This document shows positions 1 to 10,209 of a stretch of 64,000 bases of DNA, piece by piece. The stretch comes from Paraphysomonas bandaiensis (Eukaryota; Chrysophyceae). The notes beneath the pieces are model-generated. The model saw nothing but the letters and a program-made list of their open reading frames with translations. It was not told the DNA's origin and did no database searches. The DNA lies in contig CBFFRP010000432.1 in assembly GCA_965644295.1 (NCBI GenBank), positions 1 through 64,000 on the forward strand, written 5' to 3'. Within the stretch, counting starts at the first letter, position 1. Each line of letters opens with the position of its first letter. Position numbers and translations under genes: made by a program.

Positions 1-140
1 ATGTATGTACCACCGTGTATGTATGAACTCATAGCTATGTAGGTGTTCTGAAATCATGATATAAGGGACTATGAAGGCTACTTGTAAGGGGTTGCAATGA
101 AAGTCTCGTATCTACTATAACGTTTATGTGCGCCATTCAG

Positions 141-1125
141 GCGGCCTTTTCGTTATATCCAAATAGGCATCCTACTAGCCGATGGAGCAGTCTATCAAGC
201 TACTCTCGTCTGTAGTGCATCACCGACAAGCAGTACTCGATTAGTTGATGTTTTAAAATCAACGAGTGATCCCGGTAATACTTCTCATGCGACAGGTATT
301 GAACTCTGTCCTGTTGAAGATCCCATATGCGGAGATAACAGAGGAACTTTTGATTACTCGGTGCTGACCTCATCCGGCGTCAAGCCTACAAACTTAACCG
401 AGATTACGTCTCTATTGAAGCTATCAATTGCTTTTGCATATTCCTACGCCTTATCTCAGCAGCCTGCCCCACGGGACCCCTATATACTGGTGTGTGGTCT
501 ACTGGGAGCATTCTTATCACGGCTAGTTCATTCAACTGATAACTATGATGAGTTCCGTGTCTTCTCTAAGCAGCCAGGTATAGTATACCAATCAAATAAT
601 TAAATTTTTTGTACTTAACATCATGTAGACACGTTGGTTCCACTGATGCGCTCTGTCAGGGACACCAGAACGACAAGCCGACTAGGACGACTATATGGAT
701 TTATAGGTACAACATTCCTATTTATGCACAGTGTAGATGACGTGTTTGTGGGACTGTAGGTGGCTGGGTAGTAAGTTACTTAGTCTCAGATGGAGTCAGA
801 GACGCATTATCCCGGTATGCCTCAATTTGATTAAATATATTGTCAATCCGATGATACATACAACTGAAAGTGTTGAACCGTGAAGTTTGCAATACGTACC
901 AAAGATTATATTTAACTTTATGTATAACTCAGGCTTCCCATGTTGAGCATCCTACGTTCGACCTATTCTCCTATGAGTGGAAGGTTGTCAGACCGTCTTG
1001 TAAGTTTGAAGCTCTTGTGGTCTGTTCGCCGAGCGGTTTGGATTATCTCCAAGGCGTATATCAGGAAACGAAGCAAGAAAGCTTTTTCTACCTTTTGGAG
1101 ATATAGAAATCGAAAGACCAAATAG
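141..1125 (+). CDS. Membrane protein, possibly PEX11-like, 3' exons
   Basis: Three exons fit one frame: 141-577, 629-755 and 933-1125, stop TAG at 1123-1125. The 51-nt intron at 578-628 is a clean GT-AG. The 177-nt gap at 756-932 is longer than usual here and may hide a small exon; if it is not spliced, the protein stops at 757-759. The 5' end is unresolved; a start at position 1 with exon 1-38 would be in phase. Hydrophobic segments lie around ITSLLKLSIAFAYSYAL and YGFIGTTFLFMHSVDDVFV. The order 'VRDTRTTSRLGRLYGF', a hydrophobic helix, then 'RLSDRLVSLKLLWSVRRA' resembles PEX11 peroxisome-proliferation proteins (helix with R-x-x-R-L-G-R, then a C-terminal helical pair). That family call is by memory of the pattern and is weak; the N-terminal half does not obviously match. 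The strongly basic tail (RKRSKKAF, RYRNRKTK) suggests a cytosolic or matrix-facing end. Confidence 0.4.
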
Positions 1126-1654
1126 TATTTATCAGTATATGTGTTGTACCATAAACCAGAGTGGGATAATGTGACTTATGTTAATAACTGATATGTAAAT
1201 TTTATTATATTGCAAGTTGACAGCAGTTGTAAATTACATCAACTACGTTGTTACAGATGCTGTGCATTGTTGTCACAGAAGTAGTCAAGCAGATCTCTAT
1301 TTCACCTATAATAGACAATAGACAGAGTTCTGCCTTATTTTTTATTCGCATCAACATGTGCCTCTGCATCCATTGTCGATCCTGTTGCTTGGTTTCCAAA
1401 AAGCGTGTGCTTATATCTTTTTACCCGACTGCTGGCTCTGGTGTAATTCATGTCGGCTACAGAGCAGAGACTGTATGCTAGTTGAATGTTGAATATGTGA
1501 TACATGCGATCAGGACGTCCTTCTTTTAGGCATGAGAGTTTGTCATCTTCTTCTATGATTTTTACATGTTTTTAATTTGCGCTTGGCTTTTGATTCCATC
1601 CACGAATTCTACCTCAGTTTAAGTAAGCTGCATCTCTATAGTGAAGTAGTGAAT
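1126..1654. other. Gene-free stretch
   Basis: About 530 bases of AT-rich sequence. Short open frames are present on both strands, but none has splice-compatible extensions or a recognisable motif. I see no feature here. Confidence 0.5.
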
Positions 1655-1785
1655 GTCTGATTATTTAGCAATAGGCGTTGAGACCTTGCATCAATTAGTG
1701 GCTAGAAGAATGCTAGTCATACTAGTTAGACCACTACCCGTAACTAATCAATACAAACTCTTTTATCCTACTATTTAACGCTACG
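1655..1785 (-). repeat. Partial copy of the 14-kb MITE family
   Basis: Starting with GTCTGATTATTTAGCAATAG, this stretch aligns with the reverse complement of the right half of the complete MITE at 14053-14292. It covers the terminal repeat (TTTAGCAATAGGCG), the GTGGCTA block, the ACTAGTTAGACC block, and the CCATAACTAATCA / CCGTAACTAATCA and ATTATCCTAC / TTTATCCTAC blocks. Similarity fades after about 1785 and no second terminal repeat is seen, so this is half an element. The sequence from 1786 to 2019 shows nothing recognisable. Confidence 0.6.
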
Positions 1786-2019
1786 AAAGCTGCTTGTGCG
1801 TCGCCGTCTCTATAGTGATAAACTTGGTTACTTTTGCCAGATCAGTGCTCTGGGGGATAAGTGCCGGAGATGTTTCTCCGGAAAACTAACGTGAGATGCA
1901 TATTATATAGTCAGCAGATATCTTTCCGCCACTCATAGCCTAATTCTTTTGTGTTGTATGTTGTACAAGGGCAATGAAATCACTTGTGTAGACGTCTTTG
2001 GGCCCTGACAAATAAACAG

Positions 2020-2152
2020 GCATCCGGAAATGGGCCCACCGCAAGAGCATCCGGAGTATTAGACTGCCTGCTGAAGTCAAGGATCCGGGAATGGGCCTAC
2101 TTCAAGGGCATCTGGGATATTGGGCTGCCTGCTGAAGTCAAGCATCCGGGAT
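2020..2152. repeat. 61-bp tandem repeat, just over two units
   Basis: Unit 1 (about 2020-2080) and unit 2 (2081-2141) both run from a GGxATCCGG start through ATGGGCC to the shared end CTGCCTGCTGAAGTCAA, and a third unit begins at 2142 (GCATCCGGGA). Each unit also contains an internal GCATCCGG/GCATCTGG half-repeat. It is GC-richer than its surroundings. It could be a relic of a repeat-bearing element; there is no coding signal. 2153-2717 holds nothing recognisable beyond AT-rich sequence. Confidence 0.7.
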
Positions 2153-2732
2153 GTTCATCTTAAGGACTCAATAATCCTGAAGTTAGCAGATGTCAGGTAT
2201 ATCAACATCTTCTGGCTCATTGCGTTTGCTTTGAGTGTGAGAGCTAAAGCACCTTGGTGCTTGCATTAATTATTTATTAATTATCAGAGTTAAGCACTAC
2301 TTATATAGTTAAATTGAAATGCTATATTAATTCTGAATCGTAAAGGCCAATATTGCTAATAATAAGACGTTCACTACGACTGTCGATTACATACTTATAT
2401 AAGGTACAAATACGCCATATCATTTGTCTCGTCCTATTCTCTCTGCAGCTTCATGAACATATTTCGTAGACTTCTTCCCTTCGCTATATGTCCGATTCTT
2501 CCTCTTCTTGAACTGAAGCTCGTAAGTTTCGGAGGTGATGAAGTCTCAGGTTATTCGTACCATGTGTGAAATTTGAGAAAGTAGTTAATTTAGCTAACTT
2601 TTAGTATTTCAGCATGCGGGTGTATATATATTAAAGTTTGAAATAGCTATATTGTCTTAGTTGTTCTAAGTATAATATGCTACAATTACTAAATTGGGTT
2701 TTCAATATGCTTCTTCATGAATACTGCATATA

Positions 2733-4486
2733 TATATGAAAGTCTGATTATTACATGAGTACGGTTGCGTACAGAAACTAGTTTATGTCTATAGACTACT
2801 AGCTAATAACTAGATTTGCTATATACTACTAGTGGCGGGCAACCGTCTCGGGACTGCTTGTGCATCGCTGCGAGCACCATGGTGCAACCGTCCCTTGTAG
2901 TGAGGTTAGTCGGGGTTCTACCTTTGGGCAATGTGTCTGGCGGGCCTGTGCCATGGATTATGTGGGGGGTGGGTGAGGCGAGATGTATATGAGAGTGCAA
3001 GTCGGTGGTGGAGATGGTGCTGGTTGTTGAGGTGGGGTTTCGGCCACAAGTAAGGAGGAGTTGTTTCCGGAGTGGTTGCGCTTGCCTCTGTCGGGTCTGG
3101 GCTCTTGCAGAGAGTTTAGTTCGTGGGGTGGATGTCGCCTGGAGTAGCTGGAGTACTTTTGGTGTCGGGTGGGTATCCTGGGGCTGGCGTTGCTTTGCGT
3201 TTGTCGGGACCGGTGTCGCCTGTGCCGTGTCTACGTTGTGGTGTCTGTGTCCCCTATTGCGAAGCATGCGGAGCCCTCCATCATATAGGGGAAGTAGGAT
3301 AGAGGCGATGGATTTTTCTAGGGCGTGGAATTGATGTTCGAGCAGTGAGCTGGATATGTGGCGTCCGAATGCGTCGGCCATTTGTGTGGCAGTAATGTGG
3401 CCGGTCCAGTAGCGCTCAACCTGGGGGGTGGTTGGGTTCCATGCCGCTTTGGCTAGTTTGGTTATGGCGGTGTAAAACCAGGGATGGGGGAGCGTGCGTG
3501 TGCGAAGTTTGTCAAGCTTATTGTGGTGTGCTTGGTGGACATCTTCACGTATGTGAATGATGTCAGGGTGAGTGCAGGTGAGAAGCATGTGCGCCATGTT
3601 GTCTGTGGGGTGTGCACAGTCTGCGCTTGTGGAAGCCGTTGTGCGATCATGTCCGGATTTTCCTTTGGCTCGGTTTCTACCCATTGCAAAGGATTTGTCC
3701 CAGACGTATGCCGTCTCGCGTATACGCTCTGCGAGGGGGATGTAGTGTTTGGAGGAGTTATGGGTACGGAGGGGATGGAGCTTGTGTGGGAGCCTTGTTC
3801 CGCTGCGTGTCCAATACTGCGGGTCTCGTTGCGTTTGTGCAGCATACATGCTATCTCGTCGGAGGGTGTATTGATGGAGGTCCCACTGGTGGTGGAGATC
3901 TGTAACGTCTCCTAGCATAGGACCGAGGTCTGTGAGGAGGTGTATATCGTATCTACGCCAGTGCCATTGACCCGTGGTGAAGAATTCTTCCAGTATGTGC
4001 GTAGCGTCAGTTGTGACAACACTGTAGTTGGAGGCTCCGAGCACTTTGTCTATAGTGTCTTCCAATCGCCGCTGGCGGCGGCGTCAGCTATATAAATGCC
4101 GTGGTCAGTGTAGGTCCAGTTGCTTTGATCTTGTGTTCTACGTTCGGGGTGCGAGCGCATCCATTGTATTGGACGCTGTTTAAGAGCTGTGGTGTGGCGA
4201 GGCATTCGTAAAATATTCCCTGGGGCTTTGTTCCGAGGGCGCGCCGTCTGTGTGAGAGGGCCTCTTTGGTCCGCGTCTGTACCGCCTGGCAGTCAGTCCA
4301 GATTGGCACGGAAGAGTGGAGTACATTGGAGAATGTCAGTGCTGCTGACATTGCAAGGGTTTCGTAGGTGTAGGCGTTGAGGCCAGGCGCTGTGTGCTGT
4401 GGTGCCGTAAGTTGTAGGATTTTGGTTTGTCTGTGACCCCAGGTGTTCTTGGGCGGGAGCCATACAATTGCAGCTCCTCCGTCGTG
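2733..4486 (-). mobile_element. 5'-truncated LINE-type retrotransposon with 15-bp target-site duplication
   Basis: The element is bracketed by a perfect 15-bp direct repeat TGAATACTGCATATA at 2718-2732 and 4487-4501. On the minus strand it begins abruptly inside an RNase H domain, then carries a His/Cys region and a long C-terminal region, and ends about 70 nt after the last stop codon without a poly(A) tail. Abrupt 5' loss plus a long variable-length duplication is the hallmark of target-primed reverse transcription by non-LTR elements. The body is clearly GC-richer than the flanks. No reverse transcriptase domain remains because of the truncation, so the clade cannot be named. Confidence 0.75.
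2803..4486 (-). pseudogene. LINE ORF2 C-terminal remnant: RNase H plus His/Cys region
   Basis: Open in one frame over 4088-4486 and in another over 2803-4080, so at least one frameshift separates them. The first frame shows the RNase H acidic residues in order: YSHDGGAAIVW (first Asp), ETLAMSAAL (Glu) and IWTDCQAVQ (second Asp). The fourth motif reads IADAAASGDW near 4080 in a third frame, so indels have damaged this junction. The second frame contains DCAHPTDNMAHMLLTCTHP, like the Cys/His motif that follows RNase H in many non-LTR elements, and ends in a Thr/Pro/Arg-rich tail of low complexity. A non-functional fragment. Confidence 0.7.
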
Positions 4487-4734
4487 TGAATACTGCATAT
4501 ACGCCTATACTTGACTCATATCATAGGCTCTAGACTCTAGAGTATTAATTACGTAGTTGTATTCTAGTACGTAGTATTCTCTGGGTACAACTGTTAGAGT
4601 TTACTGAACGGGAAATGCAATTCAATCTAGTCAAATTTGTTAAATTTTCTACTCAGACTAAAATAAGATTCGTGTAAAAACGTAAAAACCTAGTCAAAGT
4701 AATAAATATTCAAGTTAGCCAATGTTATTTATGT

Positions 4735-4930
4735 ATATATAAAAGTCTTATTGTTAGCAATAGGCATCGAGAATCTGCACCAGCTAAGTAGCTAGATGAA
4801 AAATGAGTCAAGCTATTTTCGTTATCAACCTAGCTACGCATTATAGATTATAGACCACTGAAATCACACAGCAGGTAAAGTGAAACTAATCAGCATAGAT
4901 TAGGTCAAAACAAAAAAAAGAGAAATATAG
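4735..4930 (+). repeat. Diverged MITE copy (terminal repeat recognisable)
   Basis: AAAAGTCTTATTGTTAGCAA followed by TAGGCATCGAGAATCTGCACC matches the terminal repeat of the MITE at 14053-14292 (AAAAGTCTTTTTATTTAGCAA, TAGGCGTTAAAAACCTGTACC). Weak similarity continues to a shared AACTAATCAGCA block around 4890. No matching inverted end is obvious. The rest of 4502-5031 is AT-rich with no gene. Confidence 0.5.
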
Positions 4931-5031
4931 CTTTTTTTCACTAAACTAGCAAGCTAGCTATGAGCTTGTTGACGCAATTTAAGGAGACGTACTTAAGTGT
5001 ACTATGTCCTTGCACTTAACAAAGATATATA

Positions 5032-5351
5032 TGTTGACTAATGACCATTTTCAGATGATTAAGATCGTTGTAAGAGAAGTTTAAGTTAGTCAAACTAGAT
5101 AGATTACTTTATTATGATTGTATACACAATTGTGTGTGTTGTCATGTAACACATGTCAACAACATGATAAATTATTTCGTTCATGTCAACCACTGCTCAA
5201 CTTCCGTATCTTGAATCGTCATGATATAATACTTCAGTTTCACAGTTATAGCTATATAGCACCTTTGACTATTGACTACGTATTACTGTTTTTCACATTG
5301 TATTTAACGTATTCTACAGTACTATCTTAGAGAACCATACGTATTCCAACA
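5032..5351 (-). repeat. 3' LTR of the copia element
   Basis: 320 bp, TGTTG...CAACA, identical by eye to 10193-10512. Flanked on the outside by ATATA at 5027-5031. Confidence 0.95.
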
Positions 5352-5361
5352 CTCCTCCTCA
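5352..5361 (-). promoter_or_regulatory. Polypurine tract
   Basis: The minus strand reads TGAGGAGGAG directly before the 3' LTR, the expected position and composition of the plus-strand primer for reverse transcription. The 156 bases from 5362 to 5517 between this tract and the end of gag-pol are non-coding. Confidence 0.8.
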
Positions 5362-5517
5362 ATGTAGAAACGAGTAATCGTCGTTATACTGCAGCTATAT
5401 ATATCATCTAGTCATCTTAGGATAAAACGGATGTGAAAATCTTCATAAAGATACTGTGAACATCACACTTCGCTGTAACACAGTTATGTGGGATTCTTAC
5501 CCACTAAAAACACACCC

Positions 5518-8500
5518 TTAACCTTTCTTGAACCGCTTCTTCTGATTCTTCTCAACTTCATTTGAAATGCTCCTCTTTTCCCCTGTGATAGTTTCTTCAT
5601 GGAGTTTAAAGAGCTTTGTAGATAACGCTTTTGTAAATATGTCGGCCGCCATATCCTTAGTCGATACATGAATCAATCTGGCTGTAGGAAACCTTCCATT
5701 TACGTGTTCCCGAACCCAGTGGTACTTTATCTGAATATGTTTTGATCTTTTGTGGTAGACTGGATTTTCTGACAGATCTTTTGCACTCTTGCTGTCCATG
5801 AAGAATGGGGTTGGCTTCGTCAATGCGAGTCCTAGCTCTCGTAACACCCCCCGTAGCCACACCAGTTCTTGCATGGCCGCATATTCTGCCATATACTCGG
5901 ACTCCATACTGGAAGTTGCAACTGTAGTCTGCAGTTTGGACTGCCATGCGATTGCTCCAGCACATAAGAATACAATATAACCGGTAGTTGAACGTCTCGT
6001 TAGTATATCACCTGCCCAGTCCGCATCACTAAATACATGTAAATCAAACTTACTCCCACTGAATTTGATTCCTTTGCTGGTGGTGCCTCTCAAATATTTC
6101 AATAAATGAATAGCTAAACGACACGATGCGTATGTAGGATTACTGCTGTATCTCGATAGTAGTCCGATTGCATAGGCGAGATCTGGTCTTGTGTGGAGTG
6201 CGAGATACAGGATTGCTCCAATAATACTACGATACGGAAATTTTGAGACCCATTCCTCCTGTTCTGATGTAAGTTCCCGTTCTGCAGCTAGTAGTTCTTG
6301 TGCATTTGATGGCAACGGAGCTTCCTTATTCTTTCTACTGTTTCCCATGACATGGTTGAATTTCTGAATCACTTTCTCCGCATACTTCGATTGATCTAGT
6401 TTGAACCAGTCTTCGCCTCTCGTGATTCGAATATTTAGGAAACTTTGGCACTCTCCCATGTCCCTCATTTCAAACGTTTGGCAGAACTTGTTCTTGACAA
6501 AAACAAGGAATTCAAAATCCACAGATGCGATAATGATGTCATCTACATACAGGAGTAATAACGTAAGTTTGCCTTGGTGCCAACGATAATATAAGCAGGT
6601 ATCTAACACGCATGATCTAAACTGCATTGACTTTATGAATTTATCGATGTGGCGATTCCACTGACGCGGTGAGGCTCGTAAACCATATAGTGCTTTGATG
6701 AGTTTAAAGCACCATCCATTGCTGAGCTCCTCATCTGGAGGTGGGTACATGTAGACATCTTCATCTAAATTTGCATAACAAAATGCAGAACTGACATCAA
6801 GCTGGTGTACATGCATATGGAACATAAAAGCAATTGCAATCACGAGCCTGATAGTTATCCCTTTTACGACCGGTGCAAATGTAGATGGCTCCTCCTCAGT
6901 TTTCTCCTGAAGATTTCCTAGTGCGACTAGTCGAGCTTTATACTTCTGTATGTTGCCTAGTATGTCACGCTTGAGTTTGTGAACATACTTACATCTGATT
7001 AATTTGACCCCAGATGGTCGACGTACTATCTTCAAAACGCCTCTTCGTAAAAGAGCTTTCTTCTCTATTCGTCTGGCTGTTCTCCATTCGTCCGCTTGAG
7101 GGGACCTCTCCGCCTCTAGAAAACTGTTCGGTTCATGGACGTGTTCATTCTCAGTACTCTCCTCTGAATCCATGACATTTACATCGGCATCCATTACCTC
7201 TATCATGTTAATTTCTCCTAACACTGAAGCATTAGCTAGCCTCCTCCGTAAACGCTTACGTTTCTCTGCATCCCTTTTAGATACTCTCTGTAGGGTATTA
7301 GTACTGTTAGAATTTATAGTATCAGTATATTCAGGTACTCCCTGAGCTGCATCTTCATCAAGTACTCCTTGAGTCATATCTTCATCAGGTGCTCCCTGAA
7401 TAATACCATGGTTAACTAGCTGCTCCTGATGGCTCTCAGGCGCTGGGATAGTGGACGTACTCCGTCCATCAGTGGTACTAGAGGCGTCCCTCGTTCCCGT
7501 ATATCCCGTGTATCCAGGCGTATTCCTTGTCATTACCTGAACATCTTCTATATGTATGGGTACCTTCTGCTCAATGTGGGTTCTCCCCGCAGTTACAAGT
7601 GACCGATAACCAACAATGACACCCTTTCTTTCTACCACTCTGGTGGTCTTGTACAACAGCCCGTCTTCATCGTCTATGTGAAAAGTCTTCACGAGATGCT
7701 GATAATCATTCACCGTCTTTGGTCTAGGTGCTGTTCGTACTCGGAGAGCGTCGATTTCTGCGTAATATTCTTCGGTGCGGGAAGGTATACTCTCATCTGT
7801 GAGTATGTGTACACACGTAATTACCTTATCGGTTGCTGGGAGATACACCTGGTATCCAACTTTATCTTCCGAATATCCCACTAGGTATCCAATCTTTGAT
7901 TTATCGTCCCAGTCCTTTCGCCTATCCGCCTTAGGTGTCAATATATAAGTTTTGCACCCCCATACTCTAAAATATTTCAAACTGGGTGGCTGACCCGTGA
8001 CATACTCATATGGGGACATGTATCCTCTGTCCGTCCTTGTAGGGAGTCTGATCAGTGTATAGCGAGCAGCATGATACGCGTCTAACCAGAATGGAACCGG
8101 TAGGCCTGACTGCAACAACATCGCCAACGCCATCTCTGATGCAGTCCTGAATTTTCGCTCCTCTACTGCATTCATTTCCGGACTATCTGTTGAAGACCAA
8201 GTATGTTTGTAGCAGCCTTGTGATCTCAAATAGCTCCTAAGTTCTTGATTTATGAGTTCTCCAGCTCCATCAGCGTGGTAGTGGTCCACTCTCAGCTTAT
8301 ATTGCCTAATCTCTCCTTCGAACACCTCTCTAAAAAACTGAATCACTTCTTCTTTAGTACGCTGGTTTACGCCTTTTACCCAGAACATCCTACTCGGGTG
8401 ATGAGTTAGTTTGATCACGTAGCGCTCATCACCTCGAGCGGGAGTATTCAGAAATACTTGCACATCAGCCGATATGTCCGGCTTGACATCCGTATCCTCC

Positions 8501-10209
8501 TTTGTGTGAAACGAAACTCTCGTAATCTTTGATCTGGCACATATGCTACAGAGACAAGATTTTTTTAATGCAGTCTTCGATAGGTGCTTCCTCTGCAGAT
8601 TTGAGCCAGTGAACAACATCCTTCTATGTGCCTCCGTTAGAGCCCCTTTGTTGAAATGGCCCATTCTCCTATGCAGCAGTTCCAGCTCGTCCTCACCAGT
8701 CCTATCGCTAAGATTTACTTCACAATTACTCGGTGTAGACACATCTGGAAGCTCCAACAGCTGCTGAGTTGGAACTGCAGTCATTCCATTCTTCATGGGT
8801 CCCTCCAGTACCAGCTCACCGGTATTACAGTCATAAATTTGGATCCCATACCACACCGTGAATCGATAGCCCATTTCGTTCAGCTTACGTCCGGAGCACA
8901 GGCATCGATTGATCTGATCTGAAATTTCTATGTCTCTCCATGCTCCACGGGAACCCACACTTGTGATATGAATCTCTGATCCCTTCTTAGATCCGTTTAT
9001 CACCTTTGATGTATTCATATGAGTGTCAAGCATGGTCACATCATTCATTAAGAACATTGATGATGAACAGCATGTATCTATGTATGTATAGTGTTCAGCA
9101 GTACCAATCATACAACATGTGTCACTTTTATCATATATATCAACAGCACAGTCATAAAGCATATTCGCTTCGGACTCCGAGTCAGACTCGGTTCCTCCTC
9201 TGCGGATATTCTCGAATGTGAAAACCTTCCCAGATTTCTGGGGTTTCTTGGTCTTTCCAGTCGAATTTCGGGGACATTCGTTCGCGCGATGGTTTTTGGA
9301 TTTGCATACTCTGCATCCTGTATATTCCTTACTGCCCGGTCTTTGTCCCTTCGTTTCCCCCTTTTTCTTCCTACATTGTTCTGTATTATGATTGTGTATT
9401 ATACCTTTCTTCGAGCAATAAGTGCACTTCCTCTTTGTAGATACTCTCTCTTTCTTTCGAGGCTTTTCAATATGATTCAGCTCCTCCGTGCTCTTGCGCT
9501 TCTTCTCTATGATTTTCCTCCCATACTTGGTGTCGTCGAACTGTTCGATACGTTTGGATAGCAATTCATATGGTACATCATCGGGCATTAAATACAGGGC
9601 ATAATTCAAACCGTCATATTCATCACTGATAATTCCCTCCTTCAGCCTACTAATTTTTGATTCTTCCGTTACCGTTTGGTTATGCGCCTGAAGTTCACGA
9701 AGAAGCAGCTCAAAACGCAGTACATACTCTTTCGCGGTCTCCCCTGGCTTCATCTCGAATGATCCAAACTGAGCAAGCAGAGCACTAATCTTGTTTTGTG
9801 TTCCCCCTTCAAAACACGATTTAAGAGTGCTAACCATCTCTCTGGCGCTGAACTTATTAACTCTTCCTTCAGCTGCCTTGAACTCCTTGTGCTTCAGATG
9901 AAACTTCTGCAGCGCCTTCGGAGATCGCTTCACCGCCTCTCTGCAGTATGAGTAAGCAATTGCATTCGCCTTCCAATACTTGTCCACCGCTTCTTTGTAG
10001 GACTTGGTCTCAAGACTATTCAGGGGTTGAATTCCGAAATCCTCTTCCTCTGGTGGCCTTTCTAGAGCCACCTCACTCTGCTCCTTTCTCATAAGGAACG
10101 TCTCAAAGTCTTCGATCCATTGTTCAACGTTGCTCTCGTCGAACCATGGAACATCAGCTCTATCCTCCTTCTCTCCTCCGCATTCGCTACCATGTTGACT
10201 AATGACCAT
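5518..10209 (-). CDS. Copia Gag-Pol polyprotein, 1563 aa, single frame
   Basis: Encodes the proteins for particle assembly, reverse transcription and integration. Numbered from the first ATG (10209), which lies inside the 5' LTR. Gag occupies about 1-330, with a variant knuckle (C262, C265, C279) and a canonical CX2CX4HX4C knuckle (C299, C302, H307, C312). The protease site reads Y-I-D-T-C-C-S (D378), where copia elements normally have D-S/T-G. The integrase zinc site is H513, H518, C554, C557, and the catalytic triad D582, D647, E683 has exact D-35-E spacing. Reverse transcriptase carries YVDD at 1221-1224. RNase H shows D1395, E1436 and D1472 (DADWAGD, SSMESEYMAE, MDSKSA). There is no stop or frameshift between gag and pol, so any gag excess must come from another mechanism. 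The frame is open upstream for 15 codons but without an ATG. Confidence 0.95.
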   Translation of the reverse strand: MVISQHGSECGGEKEDRADVPWFDESNVEQWIEDFETFLMRKEQSEVALERPPEEEDFGIQPLNSLETKSYKEAVDKYWKANAIAYSYCREAVKRSPKALQKFHLKHKEFKAAEGRVNKFSAREMVSTLKSCFEGGTQNKISALLAQFGSFEMKPGETAKEYVLRFELLLRELQAHNQTVTEESKISRLKEGIISDEYDGLNYALYLMPDDVPYELLSKRIEQFDDTKYGRKIIEKKRKSTEELNHIEKPRKKERVSTKRKCTYCSKKGIIHNHNTEQCRKKKGETKGQRPGSKEYTGCRVCKSKNHRANECPRNSTGKTKKPQKSGKVFTFENIRRGGTESDSESEANMLYDCAVDIYDKSDTCCMIGTAEHYTYIDTCCSSSMFLMNDVTMLDTHMNTSKVINGSKKGSEIHITSVGSRGAWRDIEISDQINRCLCSGRKLNEMGYRFTVWYGIQIYDCNTGELVLEGPMKNGMTAVPTQQLLELPDVSTPSNCEVNLSDRTGEDELELLHRRMGHFNKGALTEAHRRMLFTGSNLQRKHLSKTALKKSCLCSICARSKITRVSFHTKEDTDVKPDISADVQVFLNTPARGDERYVIKLTHHPSRMFWVKGVNQRTKEEVIQFFREVFEGEIRQYKLRVDHYHADGAGELINQELRSYLRSQGCYKHTWSSTDSPEMNAVEERKFRTASEMALAMLLQSGLPVPFWLDAYHAARYTLIRLPTRTDRGYMSPYEYVTGQPPSLKYFRVWGCKTYILTPKADRRKDWDDKSKIGYLVGYSEDKVGYQVYLPATDKVITCVHILTDESIPSRTEEYYAEIDALRVRTAPRPKTVNDYQHLVKTFHIDDEDGLLYKTTRVVERKGVIVGYRSLVTAGRTHIEQKVPIHIEDVQVMTRNTPGYTGYTGTRDASSTTDGRSTSTIPAPESHQEQLVNHGIIQGAPDEDMTQGVLDEDAAQGVPEYTDTINSNSTNTLQRVSKRDAEKRKRLRRRLANASVLGEINMIEVMDADVNVMDSEESTENEHVHEPNSFLEAERSPQADEWRTARRIEKKALLRRGVLKIVRRPSGVKLIRCKYVHKLKRDILGNIQKYKARLVALGNLQEKTEEEPSTFAPVVKGITIRLVIAIAFMFHMHVHQLDVSSAFCYANLDEDVYMYPPPDEELSNGWCFKLIKALYGLRASPRQWNRHIDKFIKSMQFRSCVLDTCLYYRWHQGKLTLLLLYVDDIIIASVDFEFLVFVKNKFCQTFEMRDMGECQSFLNIRITRGEDWFKLDQSKYAEKVIQKFNHVMGNSRKNKEAPLPSNAQELLAAERELTSEQEEWVSKFPYRSIIGAILYLALHTRPDLAYAIGLLSRYSSNPTYASCRLAIHLLKYLRGTTSKGIKFSGSKFDLHVFSDADWAGDILTRRSTTGYIVFLCAGAIAWQSKLQTTVATSSMESEYMAEYAAMQELVWLRGVLRELGLALTKPTPFFMDSKSAKDLSENPVYHKRSKHIQIKYHWVREHVNGRFPTARLIHVSTKDMAADIFTKALSTKLFKLHEETITGEKRSISNEVEKNQKKRFKKG
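10181..10192 (-). promoter_or_regulatory. Primer-binding site, initiator-tRNA type
   Basis: Immediately after the 5' LTR the minus strand reads TGGTAGCGAATG. TGGTAGCG is complementary to an acceptor end CGCUACCA, the 3' end of yeast-type initiator methionine tRNA. The match is only 8 nt, so the tRNA identity is a proposal. The site lies within the gag reading frame. Confidence 0.65.

Noticed and set aside
2020-2152. Possible CRISPR-like or spaced repeat array
   Set aside because: The units are directly tandem without spacers, only just over two units, in a eukaryotic genome.
3005-3915. Plus-strand Val/Cys-rich frames
   Set aside because: Antisense of the GC-rich LINE remnant; composition reflects the reverse complement of Thr/His/Pro codons.
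5118-5330. Identical 70-codon frames at 5118-5330 and 10279-10491
   Set aside because: Both lie within the two copia LTRs, antisense to the element; identity comes from LTR duplication.
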